The notes: generated from the letters alone by a model not told the origin. DNA of 64,000 bases from Paramesorhizobium sp049065735 (GCF_049065735.1 NZ_JBAKHD010000004.1:248001-312000), one strand, 5' to 3'. Shown: positions 27,279 through 36,127, counted from the stretch's first letter. Made by a program: numbers and translations.

Positions 27279-29474
27279 ATGCACAAGCTTTCAAAGAAAT
27301 TCTGGCTCGGTTGCGCGGCATTGGGCGCGCTCAACGCCTCGATGGCGGTGGCACAAGAGGCGAAAGACAAGGATGCGGTCGAGCTGAAGCCGATTGTCGT
27401 GGAAGGCAAGGCGAAGAAGACCGCTATCGACGCGCCCACCGTGCTGACCGAGCGGGTGACGGCGAAAGAGATGCAGGAGCGCCAGGTCGACCGCATCGAC
27501 GATATCGCCCGCCTCGATCCCGGCATTAATTACAACCGCACCAGCGACAGCATCAACATTCGCGGTCTCGGCGACAACCGCGTGCTGACGACGGTGGACG
27601 GCATCCGCATTCCCTGGCTCGATGATGGCGCGCGCGGCGTGAAGGGCGGCTTGTCCACCGTCGATTTCGACACCCTCTCGACGCTCGATATTATCCAGGG
27701 TGCGGATTCCAGCCTGTTCGGCTCCGGCGCGCTGGGCGGCGTCGTCGCGCTACGGACGCTGAACCCCGAGGACCTCATCACCGAGGGCAAGAACTGGGGC
27801 AGCATCACCAAGGGTTCCTTTGACAGTTCCGACCGGAGCTGGAGCGTCAACCAGGCCTTCGCCGCGCGGGCGAACAACACCTATGTCCTGTTCCAGGGCG
27901 GCTACCGCGCCGGCAAGGAACGCGAGAACATGGGCGATATCGGCGGTTTCGGCACGACCCGCACCGAGAAGAACCCGGCCGAGTACGACCAGAACAATCT
28001 ACTGTTCAAGTTGAACCAGCACGTCGACGGCGGGCATCGGTTCGGGATAGCTGCGGAACGGTTTTATCAGGATGAGGATATTCATCAGCTCACGGCTTCG
28101 CCCACCTATGAGCCCGGGACGTTCTGGGAAAACAACACCCGCAAGCGCGAGCGCATATCCGCCACCTATGATTATGACGGCACGGGCGATGCGTGGCTCG
28201 ACCAAGCGTCGGCGATCCTCTACTGGCAGCGACAGGAATTGGGAGACGATACGCGCGCTATACGAAGGTCCGCGCCCGTCGGCAATTACAGTCGCGACAA
28301 CACCATCCAGGAAACCGATTTGGGCATCAACCTGATCGGCCAGAAGGAAGTGGAACTCCGCGGCTACACCCACACCTTCAAGTTTGGCATGGATGGCTAT
28401 CTAAGCACGGTCAAGCAGGCGGCGTTCGGTGAGGACAATTGCGATGCCACCCCCAGGCCGCCATTCGGCTGCGCGTTTCTGCATACCAATCAGGCTGATA
28501 TGCCTGAAGTGGACGGCGGCACCCTCGGCCTGTTCGTGGAAGACCAGATCGCGCTTTACGACAACCGGCTGCGCATCACGCCGGGGCTGCGCTTCGACTG
28601 GTATGAGCGGGAGCCGCAGGAAACGCCGCTTTATGAAAAGAACCCAAGTTTCACAGGGTATCCGGCCGATTCAAGCGACTCGAAATTTTCTCCCAAGCTG
28701 CGGGCCGAATGGGACGCGGCGGAGAACGTCACGCTCTATGCGCAATGGGCGCAGGCCTTCCGCGCGCCGTCTTCGACGGAGCTCTATATGAGCTATGGCG
28801 CTCCCGGCACCTATCTCAACATTGGCAATCCGGACTTGAAACCTGAAACGAGCAATGGTTTTGAAATCGGCGCGAAGCTTGGCGACGACCAGATCGGCGG
28901 ATCGGTCAGCATCTACAACAATTACTATAAGAATTTCATCGATACCGTCAGCATGACTGCCTCCGAGGCAGGCGTGCCTCCCGGCATGTTCCCGATGGGC
29001 ATTACCAAATATGTCAACCGCGCCCATGTGCAGATTTACGGTATCGAAGCCAAGGGCCATTACGCCTTCGGCAATGGCTGGAAGACTTGGGGCGGAATTG
29101 CCTTCGCGCAGGGCAAAGATACAGACGAGGATGTATATCTGAACTCCGTTCCGGCGCTCAAGGGCGTGGTCGGTCTCGGCTATGCGACCGACAACTGGGG
29201 CACCGACATCGCGCTGACAGCAGTTGCCAAGCGGGACAAGGTTGAGAACCCTGAGTCCGACTATAACAAGACCCCTGGTTACGCGACCGTCGATGTTACC
29301 GGCTGGTGGGAGCCGAAGGAGTTCAAGGGTCTCCGGGTGCAGGCGGGTGTCTACAATCTCTTCGACAAGAAGTACTGGAACGCACTCGACATACCGGACA
29401 GCACCACTTTAGCGAAGGATTACTACACCGAGCCCGGCCGCACCTTCAAAATCTCCCTGACGCAGCGGTTCTAA
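27279..29474 (+). CDS. TonB-dependent heme receptor
   Basis: A 731-residue outer-membrane receptor. A signal peptide (WLGCAALGALNASMAVA) leads to a TonB-box-like VELKPIVVEGKAKK, the plug domain (IDDIARLDPGINYN, INIRGLGDNRVLTTVDGIRI, GSGALGGVVALRTL) and a 22-strand barrel ending in Phe (FKISLTQRF). Heme-receptor motifs are visible: FRAPSSTELYMSYG and NPDLKPETS, matching the FRAP/NPNL boxes that flank a ligand histidine or tyrosine. It heads the heme uptake genes hemP-hemS-hmuTUV and corresponds to BhuA/HutA/HmuR of related bacteria. It is longer than the usual 660-700 residues. An IRO is upstream. Confidence 0.9.
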   Translation: MHKLSKKFWLGCAALGALNASMAVAQEAKDKDAVELKPIVVEGKAKKTAIDAPTVLTERVTAKEMQERQVDRIDDIARLDPGINYNRTSDSINIRGLGDNRVLTTVDGIRIPWLDDGARGVKGGLSTVDFDTLSTLDIIQGADSSLFGSGALGGVVALRTLNPEDLITEGKNWGSITKGSFDSSDRSWSVNQAFAARANNTYVLFQGGYRAGKERENMGDIGGFGTTRTEKNPAEYDQNNLLFKLNQHVDGGHRFGIAAERFYQDEDIHQLTASPTYEPGTFWENNTRKRERISATYDYDGTGDAWLDQASAILYWQRQELGDDTRAIRRSAPVGNYSRDNTIQETDLGINLIGQKEVELRGYTHTFKFGMDGYLSTVKQAAFGEDNCDATPRPPFGCAFLHTNQADMPEVDGGTLGLFVEDQIALYDNRLRITPGLRFDWYEREPQETPLYEKNPSFTGYPADSSDSKFSPKLRAEWDAAENVTLYAQWAQAFRAPSSTELYMSYGAPGTYLNIGNPDLKPETSNGFEIGAKLGDDQIGGSVSIYNNYYKNFIDTVSMTASEAGVPPGMFPMGITKYVNRAHVQIYGIEAKGHYAFGNGWKTWGGIAFAQGKDTDEDVYLNSVPALKGVVGLGYATDNWGTDIALTAVAKRDKVENPESDYNKTPGYATVDVTGWWEPKEFKGLRVQAGVYNLFDKKYWNALDIPDSTTLAKDYYTEPGRTFKISLTQRF

Positions 29475-29483
29475 GGCACCCTT

Positions 29484-29524
29484 GCCCTCCCCCTTGCGGG
29501 GAGGGTGGCCCGAAGGGTCGGGTG
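29484..29524. repeat. palindromic repeat, family B copy 2 (single arm)
   Basis: GCCCTCCCCCTTGCGGGGAG and GGTGGCCCGAAGGGTCGGGT match one end of the family B elements at 25232 and 36148. Only one arm is present. It lies just after the heme receptor stop codon. Confidence 0.7.
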
Positions 29525-29577
29525 CCTGTGCTGATAAGTTGAGTATCATACTCCGCTATTGCACGGCGCTAAAAACA

Positions 29578-29592
29578 TGATAATTTCTATCA
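29578..29592. promoter_or_regulatory. candidate RirA operator (IRO) before hemP
   Basis: TGA-TAATTTCTA-TCA (TGA-N9-TCA), 58 bases before the hemP start. It suggests a separate iron-controlled promoter for hemP-hemS-hmuTUV after the receptor gene. Confidence 0.5.
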
Positions 29593-29650
29593 AGAATAGG
29601 CTCGGCGCGGGGGTATTGTGCCGAGCCTTCCGGAAATAGGGGACGCGAGA

Positions 29651-29869
29651 ATGAACAGCCGCAGTTTCATCGACATGAAGGCACCGCAAGGGGCAGGGGC
29701 GTCCGCCGGATCGCCCGGCGCGTCTTCCGGCCGCAAACCGCTGCATCCCCTGAAAACCTATGGCAGCAGCGAGCTTTTCGAAGGCTCCACCGAGGTGGGG
29801 ATCGAGCACGCCGGCTCTCTCTACCGGCTCAAGATCACCCGGCAAGGCAAACTCATCCTGAATAAATAG
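29651..29869 (+). CDS. hemP: hemin uptake protein HemP/HmuP
   Basis: A 72-residue HemP-family protein. The conserved C-terminal half reads STEVGIEHAGSLYRLKITRQ then GKLILNK. In Bradyrhizobium HmuP activates heme receptor transcription; whether that holds here is inference. The ATG at 29651 is chosen; an upstream in-frame start at 29618 adds residues not seen in the family. It ends nine bases before hemS, so it leads an operon. Confidence 0.92.
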   Translation: MNSRSFIDMKAPQGAGASAGSPGASSGRKPLHPLKTYGSSELFEGSTEVGIEHAGSLYRLKITRQGKLILNK

Positions 29870-29878
29870 GCAATCGAC

Positions 29879-30952
29879 ATGACCGAAAATTCTCAGCCTT
29901 CTACCCACACGAAGCCTTCTCCCGAGGAGATTCTGCGCGCCCGCGCCGAGAACCCGAAGATGCGCGAACGCGATTTCGCCCAGCTGCTCAACATTTCCGA
30001 GGCGGACTATGTGGCCGCGCAATGCGGCGACGGCGTCATTCGCCTTCGCGCCGATGTCGATGCGCTGCTTTCCGGCATCGAGGCGGTCGGCGAGGTGATG
30101 GCGCTGACGCGCAATGAGAGCGCGGTGCATGAAAAGATCGGCGTCTATGAAAATATCCATCGCGGCGAGCATGCTGCGCTGACGCTCGGCAAGGATATCG
30201 ACCTGCGTATCTTCCCGAAGGTGTGGGCGCATGGCTTCGCGGTCGAGAAGCGCGATGGCGAGGACGTGCGCCGCAGCCTGCAATTCTTCGATAAATCCGG
30301 CGAGGCGGTTCACAAAATCCATCTGCGCCCGGCCTCCGACCTCAATGCCTATTTTGCGCTGGTTGAATCCATGCGTTCCGACGACCAGTCGCGCAGCATC
30401 GAGACGGTGGCCTATGGCGCGAAGGAATATGCCAATGTCGAAGAGCTCAATCGCGACGACTTCCGCAGCCGCTGGAGCCAGATGACCGATGTGCATCAGT
30501 TCGTCGGCATCCTCAAGGATTTCAAGCTGAACCGGCATCAGGCGGTAAAGGTGGTCGGCGAGGACTATGCCTGGGAACTCGGGACCGAGGCCGTCGCCGA
30601 GATGATGGGCAAGGCCGCCGAAAGCGGACAGCCGATCATGTGCTTTGTAGGCAATCGCGGCTGCATTCAGATCCATTCCGGGCCGATCCATGAGTTGAAG
30701 CCCATGGGACCGTGGCTCAATGTGATGGACCCGACCTTCCACTTGCACCTGCGCACCGACCATATTCATGAGGTCTGGGGCGTGCGCAAGCCGACCAAGG
30801 ACGGTCATGTCACGTCGCTCGAGGCCTATGACGTGAACGGCGAACTGATTATCCAGTTCTTCGGCCAGCGGCACGAGGGCGAAGCCGAGCGAACCGATTG
30901 GCGCACGCTCATCGAGAGCCTGCCGCGCGTGGCGCAATCGACGGCGGCGTGA
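29879..30952 (+). CDS. hemS: hemin-degrading factor / heme transport protein HemS
   Basis: A 357-residue HemS/HmuS/ChuX-family protein with two tandem similar halves. The first holds IGVYENIHRGEHAALTLGKD and VWAHGFAVEKRDGEDVRRSL; the second holds MCFVGNRGCIQIHSGPIHEL and FHLHLRTDHIHEVWGVRKPT. Such proteins take heme from the permease and either carry it or break it down in the cytoplasm. It is embedded between hemP and hmuT with nine- and ten-base gaps. Confidence 0.94.
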   Translation: MTENSQPSTHTKPSPEEILRARAENPKMRERDFAQLLNISEADYVAAQCGDGVIRLRADVDALLSGIEAVGEVMALTRNESAVHEKIGVYENIHRGEHAALTLGKDIDLRIFPKVWAHGFAVEKRDGEDVRRSLQFFDKSGEAVHKIHLRPASDLNAYFALVESMRSDDQSRSIETVAYGAKEYANVEELNRDDFRSRWSQMTDVHQFVGILKDFKLNRHQAVKVVGEDYAWELGTEAVAEMMGKAAESGQPIMCFVGNRGCIQIHSGPIHELKPMGPWLNVMDPTFHLHLRTDHIHEVWGVRKPTKDGHVTSLEAYDVNGELIIQFFGQRHEGEAERTDWRTLIESLPRVAQSTAA

Positions 30953-30962
30953 GGAAACCAGC

Positions 30963-31847
30963 ATGACCAAGGCGTTGCGCCGCTTCTTCGCCATTCTCCT
31001 TGTTGCGTCCTCTTCGGCTGGCGGCCCCGCGCTGGCCGAGGAGCAGGCAAGCTTCGCCGACATCTCCCGGATCGTCTCCATCGGCGGGGCACTGACCGAG
31101 ATCGTCTATGCGCTGGGCGAGGAAAAGCGCCTCGTCGCGCGCGATTCCACCAGCCTTTATCCGGAGGAGGCGCTGAAACTGCCCGATGTCGGCTATATGC
31201 GTGCGCTCTCGCCGGAAGGCGTCCTTTCGGTCAACCCGACCGGCATTCTCATGATCGAGGGTAGCGGGCCGCGCGAGGCGCTGGATGTGTTGAAAAAGGC
31301 ATCCGTACCGCTGGTGACCGTACCGGACCGCTATACGCATGAAGGCGTGGTCGAAAAGATCAAGGCCGTCGGCAGGGCGCTTAATGTCGAGGAGAAGGCG
31401 GACAAGCTCGCCGTCTCGGTGGACAGGGAACTGGCGGCGGCGGAAAAGAACGCTTCCGGCATCAAGGAACGCAAGCGCGTGCTCTTCATCCTGTCGATGC
31501 AGGGCGACCGTATTCTGGCAGCGGGCAAGAACACCGCCGCCGACGGCATCATCAAGCTCGCCGGCGGCGTGAATGCCGTCGAGGGTTTCGAGGGGTACAA
31601 GCAGTTGAACGACGAGGCGGTCGGCAAGGCGGCGCCCGATGTGGTCTTGATGATGGACCGCACCGGCAACCACGCCGCCGGCGACGATGAGGTTTTCGCC
31701 AGTCCCGCCTTCGCCGGCACTCCAGCGGCGGCAAACCGGAAGCTCATCCGCATGGAGGCGCTTTATCTCCTGGGCTTCGGTCCGCGTACCGCCAAGGCGG
31801 CGCATGATCTGTCGGTCGCGCTTTACGGCGACGCTGCGGCGCATTGA
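30963..31847 (+). CDS. hmuT: heme ABC transporter, periplasmic binding protein
   Basis: A 294-residue class III binding protein. A signal peptide (FFAILLVASSSAGGPALA) precedes two lobes joined by a helix: RIVSIGGALTEIVYALGEEK (first lobe) and RVLFILSMQGDRILAAGKNT (second lobe). It hands heme from the receptor to HmuUV. It starts ten bases after hemS. A family A repeat lies between it and hmuU, inside the operon. Confidence 0.93.
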   Translation: MTKALRRFFAILLVASSSAGGPALAEEQASFADISRIVSIGGALTEIVYALGEEKRLVARDSTSLYPEEALKLPDVGYMRALSPEGVLSVNPTGILMIEGSGPREALDVLKKASVPLVTVPDRYTHEGVVEKIKAVGRALNVEEKADKLAVSVDRELAAAEKNASGIKERKRVLFILSMQGDRILAAGKNTAADGIIKLAGGVNAVEGFEGYKQLNDEAVGKAAPDVVLMMDRTGNHAAGDDEVFASPAFAGTPAAANRKLIRMEALYLLGFGPRTAKAAHDLSVALYGDAAAH

Positions 31848-31881
31848 AGCATTGCGTGAAAATGAAAATGCTCAGCCCAGA

Positions 31882-32042
31882 TACCCCCCTCTGCCCTGCC
31901 GGGCATCTCCATCTCAAGGGGGGAGATTACGCCTCCACGAATGCCTGGCACCCATCGCAATCGTTGCAGGGTAGACACCGCCAGCGTTGTCGGCCCATCT
32001 CCCCCCTTGAGGGGGAGATGCCCGGCAGGGCAGAGGAGGGTA
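31882..32042. repeat. palindromic repeat, family A copy 2
   Basis: About 161 bases with ends TACCCCCCTCTGCCCTGCCG and complement, and an interior (ATTACGCCTCCACGAATGCC) similar to that of copy 1 in reverse. It lies inside the heme operon between hmuT and hmuU, where its hairpins may lower downstream expression or stabilise the upstream mRNA. TA bases at both ends could be a target duplication. Confidence 0.88.
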
Positions 32043-32052
32043 CTGTCCCGCC

Positions 32053-33144
32053 ATGCTGAAAAGAACGGAATTTACCGGGACATATGTCTATGAAGCAGAG
32101 CGTGGGCATGGCGACCGCTCTCACACCGCCCGCGTCGGCATCGTCCTGCTCACCATTCTGCTCGTCGCCACCATGCTGTTCAGCCTCACCGCCGGCGCGT
32201 CCGACGCATCGGCGTGGAGCGTGGTGACGCACTGGCTCTCCGCACAGGAAATCCCGCAGCGCGACCGCATCATTGTGCTCGACATCCGCCTGCCGCGCAT
32301 TCTCATGGGTGTGCTGATCGGTTCAGCCCTGGCCGTTTCCGGGGCGGTCATGCAGGGGCTTTTCCGCAATCCGCTGGCCGACCCCGGCCTCGTCGGGGTT
32401 TCCTCGGGCGCAAGCGTCGGAGCCATAGCCAGCATCATTTTCGGCGGCACGGTTCTCGCCCCCGTCGCAGCGGTTCTGGGCATTTATACGCTGCCACTGA
32501 TGGCATTCCTCAGCAGCCTGGTCACCACCTTCCTCCTTTACGGCATCGCCACACGCCGTGGCCAGACATCCGTCGCTACCATGCTGCTGGCCGGAATTGC
32601 CTTGGCTGCGCTGGGGGTGGCGCTGAGCGGCGCGCTCATCTACATCGCCGACGACCGGCAATTGCGTGATATCACCTTCTGGCAGATGGGTTCGCTGGCC
32701 GGTGCGACCTGGACCAAGATCGCGGCCTCCGGCCCGATCATCGCATTGTCGCTTATTGCAGCACCATTTCTGGCGCGCGGCCTCAACGGGCTGGCGCTGG
32801 GCGAGGCTTCGGCCCACCATCTGGGCATTCCCGTGCAACGGCTGAAGAATGTCGCCATCGTCACCGTTGCTGCCGCGGTCGGCGCGGCCGTCGCGGTGAG
32901 CGGGGGCATCGGTTTCGTCGGCATTATCGTGCCGCATCTGCTGCGTCTGGTCATCGGCCCCGATCACCGCTACCTGCTTGCCGCATCTGCGCTGCTGGGC
33001 GCGATTCTGCTGCTCCTTGCCGATGCGGTGAGCCGTACCATCGTCGCCCCGGCGGAGCTGCCGATCGGCATCGTCACCGCGCTGGCCGGCGCTCCCTTCT
33101 TCCTCTGGATTCTGCTGCGCCGGCGCGGAATCGTCGATCTCTGA
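32053..33144 (+). CDS. hmuU: heme ABC transporter permease
   Basis: A 363-residue FecCD/BtuC-family permease with about ten helices. Typical stretches are RLPRILMGVLIGSALAVSGA, MQGLFRNPLADPGLVGVSSG and GIGFVGIIVPHLLRLVIGPD. The homodimer forms the heme channel in the inner membrane. The ATG at 32053 lies ten bases after repeat A copy 2, so translation signals may partly come from the repeat border. A hydrophilic N-terminal tail of about 30 residues precedes the first helix. Confidence 0.94.
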   Translation: MLKRTEFTGTYVYEAERGHGDRSHTARVGIVLLTILLVATMLFSLTAGASDASAWSVVTHWLSAQEIPQRDRIIVLDIRLPRILMGVLIGSALAVSGAVMQGLFRNPLADPGLVGVSSGASVGAIASIIFGGTVLAPVAAVLGIYTLPLMAFLSSLVTTFLLYGIATRRGQTSVATMLLAGIALAALGVALSGALIYIADDRQLRDITFWQMGSLAGATWTKIAASGPIIALSLIAAPFLARGLNGLALGEASAHHLGIPVQRLKNVAIVTVAAAVGAAVAVSGGIGFVGIIVPHLLRLVIGPDHRYLLAASALLGAILLLLADAVSRTIVAPAELPIGIVTALAGAPFFLWILLRRRGIVDL

Positions 33145-33151
33145 GGCAGCC

Positions 33152-33940
33152 ATGATCGAAGCCAAAAGTCTCTGCGTCGCCATCGGTCGCAAGCGGATCA
33201 TCGAGAATGTCGATTTTCAAGCGCGCCCCGGCGAACTGACCGCCATTGTCGGGCCGAACGGATCGGGCAAGACAACGCTGCTGCGCGCGCTCTCCGGCGA
33301 TCTGCCATTCACCGGAAACGCCTCCATCAACGGCAAGCCGTTTGGGACGCTGAAACCCTGGCAGATGGCGAGCATGCGCGCCGTGCTGCCACAGGCGACC
33401 TCGCTCTCCTTTCCCTATACGGTGCGCGAGATCGTCCGCCTCGGCCTCACCAGCGGCTATTCCGGGGCGAGCACACACGACATCGAAGCCCTGCCGGACC
33501 GCGCGCTCGCCCTGGTCGATCTGGAGGGTTTTTCCGGACGGTTTTATCAGGAGCTTTCGGGCGGGGAACAGCAGCGCGTGCAGCTTGCCCGTGTCCTCTG
33601 CCAGATATGGGAACCGGTCCTGAACGGCGAGCCGCGCTATCTCTTTCTTGACGAGCCTGTGTCGAGCCTCGACATCAAGCACCAGCTCATCATCATGCGC
33701 ATCGCCAAAAGCTTCGCAGAGCGAGGCGGGGGCGTCATCGCTATCCTGCACGACCTGAACTTGACCGCGATGTTCGCGGACAAGGTGGTCATGATGCATC
33801 GCGGGAAGGTGGACGGGGCAGGGAGCGCGAGAGATATGCTCTGCGACGACCGCATCCTGCGCGTTTATGAATGCGCGTTGCGGGTTGGCGTCAGTCCTTC
33901 GGGTGGCACACCATTCGTGCTGCCGCAATCGGCCGCTTAG
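33152..33940 (+). CDS. hmuV: heme ABC transporter ATPase
   Basis: A 262-residue ATPase with Walker A GPNGSGKTT, Q-loop LPQATSLSFPYTVRE, signature LSGGEQQRVQ, Walker B YLFLDEPVSSLD and switch His in AILHDLNLTA. It powers heme import with HmuU and starts seven bases after it. Some variation before the signature (DRALALVDLEGFSGRFYQE) is normal for HmuV. A family C repeat follows the operon. Confidence 0.95.
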   Translation: MIEAKSLCVAIGRKRIIENVDFQARPGELTAIVGPNGSGKTTLLRALSGDLPFTGNASINGKPFGTLKPWQMASMRAVLPQATSLSFPYTVREIVRLGLTSGYSGASTHDIEALPDRALALVDLEGFSGRFYQELSGGEQQRVQLARVLCQIWEPVLNGEPRYLFLDEPVSSLDIKHQLIIMRIAKSFAERGGGVIAILHDLNLTAMFADKVVMMHRGKVDGAGSARDMLCDDRILRVYECALRVGVSPSGGTPFVLPQSAA

Positions 33941-33973
33941 AGGGCTGGGGAGAACGACGCGCTTCGTTCTGCC

Positions 33974-34080
33974 GTCATTCTCGGGCTTGTCCTGAGAATC
34001 TGCCGAGGCATAATCTGTCAGGACGGTGGTGGTTTACCCTGTTTTTATGGCAGATTCTCGGGACAAGCCCGAGAATGACG
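33974..34080. repeat. palindromic repeat, family C copy 2
   Basis: Same length and orientation as copy 1 at 23713-23819; ends GTCATTCTCGGGCTTGTCC and complement. It separates the convergent hmuV and rirA genes and may end both transcripts. Confidence 0.88.
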
Positions 34081-34105
34081 GCCCGCGGGATGCCTATTGG
34101 CCAAA

Positions 34106-34567
34106 TCATCCCGCCGCCAGCTGCTGCAATTCCTCCAGCCCCAGCAAGGACCGAACATTCGGCCGCGCCTTTACCAGATCGGCGATCGAATATTTCGCCA
34201 GCACCTCGAAGAACGCCCCAAGCGCTTCGCGCAGCGCCGAGTTGAGCGCGCAGCTATCGACCAGCGGGCATTCCGCGCCGCCATCGACTTCGAAGCATTC
34301 GGCCATGGCGAAGCTCTCCTCCGTCACGCGCACCACGTCGAAAATCGTGATCGTATTGGCCGGACGCCCAAGCCGCACGCCGCCATTGCGGCCGCGCACC
34401 GTCTCGACCAGGCCGTTTTCCACGAGCGGCTGCAGAATCTTGAAAAGGAACAGCTCAGAGACCGAATAGGCCCTGGCGATGTCGGGTACACGACTCAGCC
34501 GGCCCTCATTGGCCGCGCAGTACATCAGCATCCGGATCGCATAATTGGTCTGGCGGGTGAGGCGCAT
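34106..34567 (-). CDS. rirA: Rrf2-family iron-responsive regulator RirA
   Basis: A 153-residue Rrf2-type winged-helix repressor starting MRLTRQTNYAIRMLMYCAAN, the RirA signature. The three [4Fe-4S] ligands are C91, C100 and C106 (AECFEVDGGAECPLVDSC). With the cluster bound in iron-rich cells it represses iron and heme uptake genes through TGA-N9-TCA sites. The ATG at 34567 is chosen; the frame is open to 34753 but that extension lacks family similarity. Its place right after hmuV and the candidate sites at 27173 and 29578 suggest control of its neighbours. A candidate Irr box lies upstream. Confidence 0.95.
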   Translation of the reverse strand: MRLTRQTNYAIRMLMYCAANEGRLSRVPDIARAYSVSELFLFKILQPLVENGLVETVRGRNGGVRLGRPANTITIFDVVRVTEESFAMAECFEVDGGAECPLVDSCALNSALREALGAFFEVLAKYSIADLVKARPNVRSLLGLEELQQLAAG

Positions 34568-34621
34568 GGCGTGAATTCCTTGTTCTTGCGGGCCTGCGGC
34601 GAACCGCCGAACCGGACCTAG

Positions 34622-34639
34622 TTTAGAACTCTTCTGAAA
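34622..34639. promoter_or_regulatory. candidate Irr box upstream of rirA
   Basis: TTTAGAA-CTC-TTCTGAAA matches TTTAGAA-N3-TTCTAAA with one mismatch. It lies 55 bases before the rirA start. Irr control of rirA under low iron is known in related bacteria, so this box would couple the two regulators. Confidence 0.55.
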
Positions 34640-34746
34640 AACATATATATGAAACTTTCTCTCATCTTTAAAGCAGAAAATGCAGCCTCTCGCGAGGTGT
34701 CGCCCCTCCCGATTGTTCACAAAACTGCAAAATTGCGGTTGTCTGA

Positions 34747-34764
34747 CTGTCACATAAAACCGAT
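34747..34764 (+). promoter_or_regulatory. weak candidate Pho box before ugpB
   Basis: CTGTCACATAAAACCGAT resembles the PhoB site CTGTCAT-AAA(A)-CTGTCAT in its first half and AT spacer; the second half is poor. It lies 53 bases before ugpB. ugp operons are commonly phosphate-starvation induced, which makes the position plausible, but the match alone is weak. Confidence 0.3.
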
Positions 34765-34816
34765 ACTGCCCTCAAGCCGGCGCGATCAGACGCGGGCATG
34801 ACAGGGAGAACTACTC

Positions 34817-36127
34817 ATGAAAGCCAAGGGATTTTCCATCGGCCTCGCCGCCGCTGTGACTCTGATGTCCACGACATCCTCCTTCGCCGTCACCGAAATC
34901 AGCTGGTGGCACGCCATGACCGGCGCCAACAACGAAGTGGTCGAGACGCTTTCGAAGGAATTCAACGAAAGCCAGAGCGAATATAAGGTCGTCCCGTCCT
35001 TCAAGGGCACCTATCCGGAAACGCTCAATGCCGGCATTGCCGCGTTCCGCGCTAAACAGGCGCCGGATATCATCCAGATTTTCGATGCCGGAACCGGCGT
35101 CATGATGGGCGCAGAGGGCGCGATCAAGCCCGTGGCGGAAGTGCTTGCGGAAGGCGGCGGCACCTTCGACAAGAGCCAGTACCTGCCTGGTATCGTCGCC
35201 TATTATTCGAAGCCTGATGGCACCATGCTGTCTTTTCCCTATAACAGCTCCTCGCCGATCCTCTATTACAACAAGGACATATTCCAGAAGGCCGGGCTCG
35301 ACGTGAACAACCCGCCCAAGACCTGGAACGAGGTCTGGGAAGCGGCGCGCAAGATAAAGACCTCGGGCGCTGCGCCCTGCGGTTACACCTCGACCTGGCT
35401 CACCTGGATTCATCTCGAAAATTTCGCCGCCTGGAACAATGTTCCCTATGGCACTAAGGAGAATGGGGTTGCCGGGCTCGATGTTGAGCTTGAGATCAAC
35501 AAGCCCATCTTCGTGAAGCACTTTCAGGCAATCGCCGACCTCGCCAAGGATGGCGTGTTCCGCTATGGCGGCCGCGTTTCGGAAGCCAAGCAGATATTCC
35601 TCGCCGGTGAGTGCGGCATCCTGACCGAGTCCTCGGGCGGCCTCGGCGATATCGTCAAGTCGGGCATGAATTACGGCATCGGCCAGCTGCCCTATGATTC
35701 GGACGCTCAGGGCGCGCCGCAGAACACCATTCCGGGCGGCGCGAGCCTCTGGGTCTTCGCCGGAAAATCGGACGAGAAGTACAAGGGCGTCGCCGCTTTC
35801 TTCCAATTCCTCTCCAAGCCGGAAATCCAGGCGCGCCTGCATCAGGTCTCGGGCTATCTGCCGGTGACGATGACGGCCTATGAGGAAACCAAGAAGTCCG
35901 GCTTCTACGAGAAGAACCCCGGCCGCGAAACGCCGATCCTCCAGATGATGGGCAAGGCGCCGACCGAGAACTCCAAGGGCGTCCGCCTCGTCAACCTGCC
36001 GCAGGTGCGCGACATCGAGAACGAAGAGTTCGAAAAGATGCTCGCTGGCCAGCAGACCGCGCAGCAGGCGCTGGACAATGCGGTTTCGCGCGGGAATGCC
36101 GCGATCAAGCAGGCGCTGGGGAAGTAA
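34817..36127 (+). CDS. ugpB: sn-glycerol-3-phosphate ABC transporter, binding protein
   Basis: A 436-residue family 1 extracellular binding protein. The signal peptide is KGFSIGLAAAVTLMSTTSSFA. UgpB-like stretches are EISWWHAMTGANNEVVETL, YKVVPSFKGTYPETLNAGIA, MLSFPYNSSSPILYYNKD and QNTIPGGASLWVFAGKS. These fit the UgpB group that binds glycerol-3-phosphate or glycerophosphodiesters in the periplasm. It heads ugpB-A-E-C and is divergent from rirA. A family B repeat separates it from ugpA, which may let it be made in excess of the membrane parts. Confidence 0.92.
   Translation: MKAKGFSIGLAAAVTLMSTTSSFAVTEISWWHAMTGANNEVVETLSKEFNESQSEYKVVPSFKGTYPETLNAGIAAFRAKQAPDIIQIFDAGTGVMMGAEGAIKPVAEVLAEGGGTFDKSQYLPGIVAYYSKPDGTMLSFPYNSSSPILYYNKDIFQKAGLDVNNPPKTWNEVWEAARKIKTSGAAPCGYTSTWLTWIHLENFAAWNNVPYGTKENGVAGLDVELEINKPIFVKHFQAIADLAKDGVFRYGGRVSEAKQIFLAGECGILTESSGGLGDIVKSGMNYGIGQLPYDSDAQGAPQNTIPGGASLWVFAGKSDEKYKGVAAFFQFLSKPEIQARLHQVSGYLPVTMTAYEETKKSGFYEKNPGRETPILQMMGKAPTENSKGVRLVNLPQVRDIENEEFEKMLAGQQTAQQALDNAVSRGNAAIKQALGK

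Noticed and set aside
34568..34753. N-terminal extension of rirA.
   Set aside because: RirA starts MRLTRQTNYAIRM; the extension covers the promoter and the Irr box.
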